Assembly: GCA_937958735.1 (NCBI GenBank)
Contig: CALGNG010000260.1
Location: 1-7,795, forward strand
Direction of reading: 5' to 3'
Length of the DNA stretch: 7,795 nucleotides
From: an uncultured Aquimarina sp.
GTDB taxonomy: Bacteria; Bacteroidota; Bacteroidia; Flavobacteriales; Flavobacteriaceae
Both the position numbers and the translations under genes were made by a program. Below the pieces are notes generated by a model. The model was not told the DNA's origin, did no database searches, and saw only the letters and a program-made list of their open reading frames with translations. Positions 1 through 7,507 of the stretch are shown piece after piece (position 1 is the stretch's first letter; every line of letters begins with the position of its first letter).

Positions 1-1564
1 CGTTAGTCTCTCCAGAAATAGCAACACCATCTCTAAACCATTGGTAACCATCAAAAGCTTCCCCCACAATAGTAATGGATGCCACACCCGAAACTCTATC
101 TATACAGCCTGGCGTTGTAATTTGTAAGTCTATATCTGGCACTGTATCAAAACCAGAAAAATATCCTGCCACCCCACGCACCCCACTAGTTGCAAAAAAG
201 CCAACAGCAATAGGCCCCGTAGACTGTACTGAAACATTTCCCGTTAACCCTGGAATAAAAAAGGTTTTCCAATCTGTAGTCCCTAACACATTTACCTCTC
301 CAGGAAGCGCTACTGGCGATGTACCGTCCACACCATCAAATACCAGAATATTAGCATTAGGCGTACTGGTCGACGCTATTATAGTAATCCCTCCATTTAA
401 AGTTTCTCCCGCTATATCTGTAATATTCGAAATATTATTAAGCTCATTAGGCAACAAACAATTTACAGGCGCTATAAAATTAAGCCCTATCGTTGCAACA
501 CTCTCCGACCCCGCTAGTACTTGATACGCATACACATCCTTATTGGTCGCTACATACATATTAGCCCCTGGCGCAGAAGTAGCGATAGGGTTGGAGTAAT
601 TACTTGTTGGTATTTCAAAAAATTCCCCATTATCTATTGTTGCTATAGGAATAGTCCCTCCATTAACAAAAATATCGGTACCATCCTCTGTAGCAATAAT
701 CAAAGGGAATTCTGTTTCATTAGTTCCATTTCCTCTAACAAAAACATACTCTGTACCCAATCTATTTTCTGGCACTGGCTGATCGATCCCTGCATCTATA
801 GATGTTAGCGCCGCATTAACTCCAACATTCATCCCTCCATTACTAATTACAATATTATTATTGGAGGTTATCGAAGCTCCAAGCCACCCTACCTCGTTAG
901 CCGCTGGCTGATCCCTACGTACCGCTTCCAAAACAAAAGATTCGTTAGCCTGCAATGTTCTTGTAATAGTATCGTCTGTAATCCCAGCCCTATCTGCCCT
1001 TAAGCGGAACGTACAAGCCGGATCATATCCAGAAATAGTTACTACCGTCCCATCTTCTGTTGCCATAATTCCTAAAGTAGAAGACAGGCTTCCATTCATA
1101 TTAGCCCTAGCAGGTATCCCTCCCCATTTAAAAGCTGTCCCCAAAGCACTTCTTCCTTTAGTCGTTAAAGAGGTCGCTTGATTTTGAGAATTACCCCTAT
1201 AATTTACATAAAAATCTTCCCCTCCTCTAGATCTAAATCGCAATCCTGCATTATCTAAAACAACACCTGTATTGGCATTGGAAACTAATGTAATATCGTT
1301 AAATCCATCTGGGATTATTGGAGCTCCTAATTCTGCAGGAGCTCCGTTTGACACCGTTAAACTAGCTATTGCTACTGTACTTGTTCCTCTAAAAACATCT
1401 ACAACAAAAGAGTCTACCTCTGGAGTCGATAAATATATAGTTTGAGCAACTATCGGCGCAGTATTACCTTGCTTTAAAGGCGGCAAATAATGCAAATCAC
1501 TTAACTGCGCGTTCACTTTAAAAAAAGAAATCACTAACAACACAAAAAAAAATACAATCTTCAT
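1..1564 (-). CDS. Secreted IgGFc-binding-domain-like surface protein, N-terminal part (probable T9SS cargo; 3' end outside window)
   Basis: The minus strand is open without a stop from an ATG at 1564 to the window edge (521 codons plus one base). The first 19-20 residues are a clear Sec signal peptide: MK, a hydrophobic run of V/F/L/I, then KVNA-Q, with cleavage likely after A19. The mature part begins LSDLHYLPPLKQG and continues as a beta-rich, Gly/Asn/Thr-rich chain with NYRG, FKWGG, GIMATEDGT, C184 and DQPVPEN (261-267). This pattern is familiar from large flavobacterial secreted proteins whose N-terminal half matches the IgGFc-binding domain. From about residue 507 an Ig-like repeat starts (YQWFRDG). 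Family members usually carry more Ig-like repeats and end in a type B (gliding-motility-associated) T9SS sorting domain, which would lie beyond the left edge and cannot be seen. Role inferred: cell-surface or secreted adhesin-like protein; ligand unknown. Gene and signal peptide are near certain; the family call is from remembered homologues. Confidence 0.85.
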   Translation of the reverse strand, partial: MKIVFFFVLLVISFFKVNAQLSDLHYLPPLKQGNTAPIVAQTIYLSTPEVDSFVVDVFRGTSTVAIASLTVSNGAPAELGAPIIPDGFNDITLVSNANTGVVLDNAGLRFRSRGGEDFYVNYRGNSQNQATSLTTKGRSALGTAFKWGGIPARANMNGSLSSTLGIMATEDGTVVTISGYDPACTFRLRADRAGITDDTITRTLQANESFVLEAVRRDQPAANEVGWLGASITSNNNIVISNGGMNVGVNAALTSIDAGIDQPVPENRLGTEYVFVRGNGTNETEFPLIIATEDGTDIFVNGGTIPIATIDNGEFFEIPTSNYSNPIATSAPGANMYVATNKDVYAYQVLAGSESVATIGLNFIAPVNCLLPNELNNISNITDIAGETLNGGITIIASTSTPNANILVFDGVDGTSPVALPGEVNVLGTTDWKTFFIPGLTGNVSVQSTGPIAVGFFATSGVRGVAGYFSGFDTVPDIDLQITTPGCIDRVSGVASITIVGEAFDGYQWFRDGVAISGETN

Positions 1565-1759
1565 AAGGATATCATAAATTATATATAAATATCGTTAATT
1601 TATTTCAAAAAACAGCTTTATCAGAACACCCATAAATAATTTAATTAACTGTATATCAAAAATTTAACACATAAATACCTCAAACCATTTTATAGGCTAA
1701 TAGCATATTTTACAAATTATACGTATACTTGGCTTTTATTTTGAACTTCCTCCTACTAA
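1565..1759. other. Divergent intergenic spacer between surface-protein gene and GNAT gene
   Basis: This 195-bp, very AT-rich spacer must hold promoters for two divergent genes. On the plus side, TATACTTG (1724-1731) and TATTTTGA (1737-1744) each match five of the six fixed positions of the Bacteroidota -7 motif TAnnTTTG, but neither has a TTTG element at the usual distance upstream. On the minus side there is no good -7 match close to the ATG at 1564. The run CCTCCT at 1749-1754 is antisense to a Shine-Dalgarno and is not a ribosome binding site for the plus gene. No RNA gene, repeat or hairpin was seen. Confidence 0.4.
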
Positions 1760-2341
1760 ATGAAAAAAGCTAACTATTCTGACAAAGCAATAATAGTATC
1801 TATCCTACACTCTGCCTTTGAGCCTATACGGGAAGCTAACTCTATTAACTTCATCGTAAAACAAGACAAAAAAAGAAGCCAGCGTATAAAGCTTTTAATG
1901 GAATATTTGTTTGAAGATTGCTTTAGATTTGGAGAAGTACTTATATCCAACAATAAAGAAGCTTGTATATTATTAAAATACCCACACACCCAAAAACCAA
2001 CTTTTAAAAATCTTTATTGGCAGCTTAAATTAGCCACTGGCTGTATTGGACTACTCAATGTTCCAAAAGTTTTAAAAAGACAAGCTATCTTAAAAAAGCA
2101 CCATATAAAATCGCCCTACATACACCCTGTTATTATGGGAGCGCGTAACGAGATTAACGGACTAGGCATTGGTGTACGTTTAATAATACAACTTATAGAC
2201 AAGTATTCTAAAAACGAACTTCCTGTTATTATAGAAACCACCACAGACCAAAACCTTCGCATCTACAAGCGTTTTGGCTTTAACGTTTTTAAAAAAATCC
2301 AAACCAAAGATTTTCCTTTATATTTTTTAAGGATGAACTAA
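1760..2341 (+). CDS. GNAT family N-acetyltransferase
   Basis: This 193-residue protein has the C-terminal layout of a GNAT acetyltransferase, an enzyme that moves an acetyl group from acetyl-CoA to an amine. NGLGIGVRLI (133-142) fits motif A, the loop and helix that bind the acetyl-CoA pyrophosphate (consensus Q/RxxGxG/A, here a slightly divergent N-G-L-G-I-G). ETTTDQNLRIYKRFGF (159-174) fits motif B, where the Asn and Tyr of N-x-x-IY precede the usual GF turn. The N-terminal half (1-120) is Lys- and Ile-rich with no recognisable signature, so the substrate is unknown. There is no signal peptide, so it is probably cytoplasmic. It stands alone, divergent from the surface-protein gene and convergent with metZ, and ends just before a strong hairpin. 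The ATG at 1760 is the first in the frame and gives a normal single-domain GNAT length. Codon use is more AT-rich than in guaB, which may mean low expression or a more recently acquired gene. Confidence 0.82.
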   Translation: MKKANYSDKAIIVSILHSAFEPIREANSINFIVKQDKKRSQRIKLLMEYLFEDCFRFGEVLISNNKEACILLKYPHTQKPTFKNLYWQLKLATGCIGLLNVPKVLKRQAILKKHHIKSPYIHPVIMGARNEINGLGIGVRLIIQLIDKYSKNELPVIIETTTDQNLRIYKRFGFNVFKKIQTKDFPLYFLRMN

Positions 2342-2353
2342 CATTACTTAAAA

Positions 2354-2404
2354 CAAAAAAAGGTTGTTCTAATTGAAAAAATCAATTAGAACAACCTTTT
2401 TTTG
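2354..2404. terminator. Bidirectional Rho-independent terminator hairpin
   Basis: A perfect 23-bp inverted repeat (2354-2376 with 2382-2404) encloses a 5-base A loop. The core arm is GGTTGTTCTAATTGA and its complement, flanked on the left by seven A and on the right by seven T. The structure therefore ends in a U-tract when read from either strand. It begins 12 bp after the GNAT stop and ends 28 bp from the metZ stop, exactly between two convergent genes, so it should stop transcription from both sides. Confidence 0.93.
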
Positions 2405-2432
2405 TTACTGAAACCTATTATTGTTACAAGCC

Positions 2433-3605
2433 TTATATCTTAGCTAAAGCTTGCTCTATATCCTCTATAACATCCTCTATATGCTCCAATCCTAAAGAGC
2501 AACGAACCGTACCTGGGAAAATACCAACAGCCTCTTTGTCTTCATCCGACAATTTTGCATGAGTAGTCGATGCAGGATGGGTTACAATTGTTCTAGAGTC
2601 TCCCAAGTTAGCCGAAAGAGAACATAATTTTATATTATCAAAAAAAGTTTTACCCCCTTCTACACCTCCTTCTACCTCAAAACACACAATAGTACCCCCT
2701 AATCGCATTTGTTTTATAGCTACTTCGTACTGCGGATGCGATTTTAAAAAAGGATACTTTACCCATTTTACCTTAGGATGCGATTCTAAAAATTGCGCCA
2801 TCTTTAAGGCATTATCGCATTGCTTATCTGCTCTTACAGCAAGAGTCTCTAAACTTTTAGACAATATCCAAGCATTAAAAGGAGACATAGAAGGCCCTGT
2901 TAACCTAGAAAACAAATATACTTCTCGTATTAATTCTTCGCTCCCAACAGTAACCCCTCCAAGGACACGTCCTTGACCGTCGATAAGCTTCGTTGCAGAA
3001 TGAATAACCAAATCTGCTCCAAATTTTATAGGATTTTGCAGATATGGCGTTGCAAAACAATTATCTACTATAAATAGAATATTGTGCTTCTTAGCTATCT
3101 TAGACAAATATTCCATATCTAAAACATCTACTCCCGGATTAGTCGGAGTTTCGCAATAAATAAATTTAGTGTTGGGCTGTATTAAACTCTCTACAGTTTC
3201 CACATCGTCCACCCCAAAATAACTAGTTTCTATATTCCATTTAGGAAAATACTTGGTAAACAACCCATGGGTTGCTCCAAAAACAGATCTTGCCGAAACA
3301 ATATGATCTCCAGAACTTAGTAAGGCTGCAAAAGTAGAGTATACTGCCGCCATACCCGACGCAAAAGCAAACCCTGCTTCTGCACCTTCCAGTTTACACA
3401 TCTTAGAAATAAACTCGTTAGTATTAGGGTTACTATACCTACTATATAAATCACGTTGTTTTTCTTCTGCAAAAGAAGCTCTCATTTCTTCAGCATCATC
3501 AAACACAAAACCAGAAGTTAAGTATAAGGGTACCGAATGTTCTTTGTTTTCCGAACGTTCCCATTGGTCTCTAATCGCAATGGTTTCAAAATGTTTCTTA
3601 TTCAT
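2433..3605 (-). CDS. metZ: Trans-sulfuration family PLP enzyme, probable O-succinyl/O-acetylhomoserine sulfhydrylase (MetZ type)
   Basis: This 390-residue protein is a full-length Cys/Met-metabolism PLP enzyme (fold type I; family members are about 380-400 residues). Visible marks are SRYSNPN (55-61, the Tyr and Arg that contact the neighbouring subunit's PLP phosphate), SGMAA (83-87), ETPTNP (152-157), the cofactor Asp in VDNCFATP (180-187), the Schiff-base lysine K206 in HSATK, and THPASTTH (342-349). The lysine is followed by LIDGQGRVLGG, and the DGQGR element is characteristic of MetZ-type sulfhydrylases rather than MetB or MetC lyases. The expected reaction is activated homoserine plus sulfide giving homocysteine, in cytoplasmic methionine synthesis. 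A MetB, MetC or methionine gamma-lyase activity cannot be fully excluded by motif alone, and the acyl donor (succinyl or acetyl) is not readable here. Its ATG overlaps the last codons of the upstream osmC-like gene by 8 bp, so the two are almost surely co-transcribed. It ends into the shared terminator at 2354-2404. Confidence 0.9.
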   Translation of the reverse strand: MNKKHFETIAIRDQWERSENKEHSVPLYLTSGFVFDDAEEMRASFAEEKQRDLYSRYSNPNTNEFISKMCKLEGAEAGFAFASGMAAVYSTFAALLSSGDHIVSARSVFGATHGLFTKYFPKWNIETSYFGVDDVETVESLIQPNTKFIYCETPTNPGVDVLDMEYLSKIAKKHNILFIVDNCFATPYLQNPIKFGADLVIHSATKLIDGQGRVLGGVTVGSEELIREVYLFSRLTGPSMSPFNAWILSKSLETLAVRADKQCDNALKMAQFLESHPKVKWVKYPFLKSHPQYEVAIKQMRLGGTIVCFEVEGGVEGGKTFFDNIKLCSLSANLGDSRTIVTHPASTTHAKLSDEDKEAVGIFPGTVRCSLGLEHIEDVIEDIEQALAKI

Positions 3606-4032
3606 TTTCTACTGGATTTCCATTTACCACGACACTATAAGTAACCGTAGCTGTAGGTTCTAAAGTTTTAGAAACCGAACAATATTTATCGAAAGAAAGC
3701 TCTGCTGCTTTCAATGCCTTTTTAGGTTTTACTTCTCCTTCTATAAAAATAGTCGCGTGTATTTTAGAAAAAGGCTTTGCTTCCCCCATCTCTTTACGCT
3801 CTCCTTCTACCTCCATCTTATAGGAAGTAATCTCTTGGCGCTGCTTTTGTAAAATTCCTATTAAATCGATACCACTACAACCGGCAACTCCCATTAATAG
3901 CAGTTCCATAGGACTTGCTCCAAGATCGTCTCCGCCTTGGATAGCACGTTTATCTAAATCTACTACATAACCACGATCATTTTTAACTTGAAAATGAAAT
4001 TTATCGTTTACTCTGTCTAATGTTACTTTCAT
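3598..4032 (-). CDS. OsmC family redox protein
   Basis: This 144-residue protein matches the OsmC/Ohr fold in length and in its two widely spaced cysteines: C52 in MGVAGCSGIDL and C118 in FDKYCSVSKTL. These are the usual reactive pair that reduces peroxides through a thiol cycle. The segment GASPMELLLMGVAGC is the typical helix leading to the first cysteine, and the VTYSVVVNG ending is the usual last strand. It looks closer to the YhfA/general OsmC branch than to Ohr, but that is a judgement from motif feel. There is no signal peptide, so it is cytoplasmic. The gene is the first of a two-gene unit, and its stop lies inside the metZ start region (ATGAATAA shared). Pairing with a sulfide-using enzyme suggests a role in thiol or peroxide handling during sulfur assimilation; this is inference. 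The ATG at 4032 is preferred because the protein begins at the normal family start. Confidence 0.92.
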   Translation of the reverse strand: MKVTLDRVNDKFHFQVKNDRGYVVDLDKRAIQGGDDLGASPMELLLMGVAGCSGIDLIGILQKQRQEITSYKMEVEGERKEMGEAKPFSKIHATIFIEGEVKPKKALKAAELSFDKYCSVSKTLEPTATVTYSVVVNGNPVENE

Positions 4033-5801
<1,769 letters not shown>

Positions 5802-5822
5802 TAAAAGATTATAATAAATTTT

Positions 5823-5945
5823 AAGGAGGTTATCTGAAAAACAAACGAGTAATCACACTGAGCCTGTTTCCAAATCATCTATTTATGTATGACAAAAAAA
5901 ACAAATTCAGTGCGATGAAAACTACATTTTTCAGCTAACCTCCTT
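5823..5945. repeat. 123-bp imperfect palindrome downstream of guaB
   Basis: Three pairs of arms share one dyad centre at 5884. The outer arms are AAGGAGGTTATCTGAAAAA (5823-5841) and its complement at 5927-5945, 18 of 19 pairs matching. The middle arms are ATCACACTGA (5852-5861) with TCAGTGCGAT (5907-5916), 9 of 10. The inner arms are TGTTT (5865-5869) with AAACA (5899-5903). The unpaired stretches between arms are symmetrical (10+10 and 3+3 bases), so this is one eroded palindrome rather than separate hairpins. It starts 21 bp after the guaB stop. No T-tract follows either arm, so it is not a classic terminator, though the RNA could still stabilise the guaB 3' end. It has no coding capacity and no clear target-site duplication. 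Possibilities are a small non-autonomous element (MITE-like) or a Bacteroidota intergenic palindromic repeat. Confidence 0.75.
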
Positions 5946-5994
5946 TCTATTTCATAACCACAAACAACAAGCACGCTACTCTTAGGTGAATGCT

Positions 5995-6002
5995 TATATT
6001 TG
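5995..6002 (+). promoter_or_regulatory. Bacteroidota -7 promoter element of the DUF4199-GT2 unit
   Basis: TATATTTG matches TAnnTTTG exactly and ends 18 bp before the ATG at 6021, predicting a very short leader of about 10-15 bases. The 19-23 bp upstream hold no TTTG element. Identical in sequence to the guaB box. Confidence 0.65.
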
Positions 6003-6020
6003 TGAATCAATATCAATTTT

Positions 6021-6503
6021 ATGAGCAACACTGTTAAAAATACATTTCAATTTTTATGGCCCTATATATTAGGCTTACTTATTATTCGCCTAGGAATAGA
6101 TGTAATTATAAAACAATTTATACCCACACTTTCTGGAGCAAGTCTTGGGCAAGGCATATCCCTAGTCGTAGAATTGATCTTTTTATTTTTAACCATTAAC
6201 AATTACAAAAAATTTAAAAACAACGGAAGCTTAATGTTTTCCGAAGGCATAAAAGTAGGACTTGGACTAATTCTAGTTTTTGGTATTACATTCTCTATCT
6301 ATATTGTTTTACATGGCAAGTATATAGACCCTACTTACCAAGAAAATATCGCTAGAGAATTTGCAGAAAAAGCAGGACAAGAATACCACGAAGCTAAAGA
6401 TAATATGGTATTTATAGGACTTGCCAGTTCTGTAATTAGATATATTTTCATTGGAGCCCTTGGCTCTATTATTTGTTCTGCAATTCTTAAAACAGAAAAA
6501 TAA
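6021..6503 (+). CDS. DUF4199 family integral membrane protein
   Basis: This 160-residue protein has four hydrophobic segments at about 11-31, 43-60, 75-97 and 130-156, with a hydrophilic, charged stretch (98-129: DPTYQENIAREFAEKAGQEYHEAKDN) between the third and fourth. This pattern, including NNYKKFKNNGSLMFSEGIKVG after the second helix, is that of DUF4199, a Bacteroidota inner-membrane family with no known biochemical function. The ATG at 6021 is set by the promoter box just upstream and by the first helix following directly. The stop overlaps the start of the GT2 gene (TAATG), so the two are translationally coupled. In other glycosylation systems a small four-helix membrane protein beside a polyprenyl-phosphate sugar transferase (GtrA with GtrB) is thought to move the lipid-linked sugar across the membrane. 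DUF4199 could do a similar job or anchor the enzyme, but no sequence similarity to GtrA is visible and this is only a hypothesis. Confidence 0.88.
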   Translation: MSNTVKNTFQFLWPYILGLLIIRLGIDVIIKQFIPTLSGASLGQGISLVVELIFLFLTINNYKKFKNNGSLMFSEGIKVGLGLILVFGITFSIYIVLHGKYIDPTYQENIAREFAEKAGQEYHEAKDNMVFIGLASSVIRYIFIGALGSIICSAILKTEK

Positions 6504-7450
6504 TGAAAGATCTTTCCATAGTTATTCCTCTTTTAAACGAAGCCGATTCCTTACCAGAATTACACCAATGGATTGCCACAGTATTGCAAAAGGAACAACT
6601 CTCCTACGAAGTTATTTTTGTAGACGATGGGAGTATCGATAACTCCTGGGAAGTAATTACAGCTTTACAAAATAAAGATATTAATATAAAAGCCATACGC
6701 TTTTTACGCAATTACGGAAAGTCCCAAGCACTACATGCTGGTTTCGAAAAAGCCAACGCAAAGGTAATAATCACCATGGATGCAGACCTACAGGACAATC
6801 CAGAAGAAATCCCAGGGCTTTTCCACATGATTACCCAAGAAAACTACGATTTGGTTTCTGGCTGGAAAAAGAAACGTTACGATTCTGTACTTTCTAAAAA
6901 CCTACCCTCGAAACTATTTAATGCCGCTGCTAGAGCCACCTCTGGCGTAAAACTAAACGATTTTAACTGTGGACTAAAAGCCTACAAACTAGATGTGGTT
7001 AAAAACATTAATGTATACGGAGAAATGCACCGTTACATTCCCGTATTAGCAAAAAACGAGGGTTTTTCTAAAATTGGAGAAAAAATAGTACAGCATCAAG
7101 CTAGGAAATACGGGGAAACAAAATTTGGAATCAATCGTTTTGCTAACGGTTTTTTAGATTTAATAACCATTTGGTTTACTTCCAAATTTGGCAAACGCCC
7201 CATGCATTTTTTTGGTCTTATTGGTTCTTTTTTATTTGCTATAGGGTTTTGTTTCGCCACCTATCTAGGTGCCGACAAATTGTTTTTTAACCAAGCAGGA
7301 AGGCTAATTACAGAACGCCCACAATTTTATATTGCCTTAACCTGTATGGTACTAGGAACACAATTTTTCTTAGCTGGTTTTTTAGGAGAAATTCTACTTC
7401 AAAACAAATCCAATACCAACGCACGATATAAAATTGCAGAAATAATTTAA
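6503..7450 (+). CDS. Family 2 glycosyltransferase, polyprenyl-phosphate sugar transferase type (GtrB/DPM1-like), membrane-bound
   Basis: This 315-residue enzyme has an N-terminal GT-A catalytic domain and two C-terminal membrane helices (about 234-254 and 275-298). GT2 marks are SIVIPLLNEADSL (5-17), the nucleotide-binding Asp pair in VDDGS (40-44), NYGKSQALHAGF (70-81), and the metal-binding DADLQDNPEEIP (93-104). DFNCGLKAY (153-161), the MHRYIPVLA stretch (175-183) and HQARKYGETKFG (198-209) are the later motifs typical of dolichyl/undecaprenyl-phosphate mannose or glucose transferases. The expected reaction is transfer of a sugar from UDP- or GDP-sugar to a lipid phosphate on the cytoplasmic face of the inner membrane. 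The sugar cannot be read from the sequence. All catalytic motifs are present and the length is normal. It overlaps the DUF4199 gene by one base, and a phospho-sugar mutase gene follows 57 bp later with its own promoter box. The ATG at 6503 places the first beta strand immediately at residues 4-9, as usual. Confidence 0.93.
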   Translation: MKDLSIVIPLLNEADSLPELHQWIATVLQKEQLSYEVIFVDDGSIDNSWEVITALQNKDINIKAIRFLRNYGKSQALHAGFEKANAKVIITMDADLQDNPEEIPGLFHMITQENYDLVSGWKKKRYDSVLSKNLPSKLFNAAARATSGVKLNDFNCGLKAYKLDVVKNINVYGEMHRYIPVLAKNEGFSKIGEKIVQHQARKYGETKFGINRFANGFLDLITIWFTSKFGKRPMHFFGLIGSFLFAIGFCFATYLGADKLFFNQAGRLITERPQFYIALTCMVLGTQFFLAGFLGEILLQNKSNTNARYKIAEII

Positions 7451-7476
7451 AGCCTTTCGATTTCTTTTAGAATTAG

Positions 7477-7484
7477 TATTTTTG
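7477..7484 (+). promoter_or_regulatory. Bacteroidota -7 promoter element of the phospho-sugar mutase gene
   Basis: TATTTTTG matches TAnnTTTG exactly and ends 23 bp before the ATG at 7508. A TTTC at 7455-7458, 18 bp upstream, is the nearest -33-like element and is imperfect. The box lies in the 57-bp gap after the GT2 gene, so the mutase gene probably has its own promoter even if some read-through occurs. Confidence 0.6.
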
Positions 7485-7507
7485 CGTTTCAATTTTTTAT
7501 TTAAATT

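Noticed and set aside
75..808. Two plus-strand open frames (75-524 and 521-808) that overlap by four bases like an operon
   Set aside because: Both are antisense to the 521-codon signal-peptide-bearing minus-strand gene, have no recognisable domain, and no promoter box precedes them.
1578..1609. TTTG, 20-bp spacer, TATATAAT on the minus strand as a promoter for the surface-protein gene
   Set aside because: The spacing fits, but only the TA and one T of the -7 motif match and the leader would be only about 7 bases, so it is not called.
1774..1989. Minus-strand 71-codon frame inside the GNAT gene
   Set aside because: Antisense shadow of a gene with clear GNAT motifs; no homology features of its own.
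6451..6642. Plus-strand 63-codon frame spanning the DUF4199-GT2 junction
   Set aside because: Overlaps both real genes in another frame and encodes an Arg/Ser-rich peptide with no family signature.
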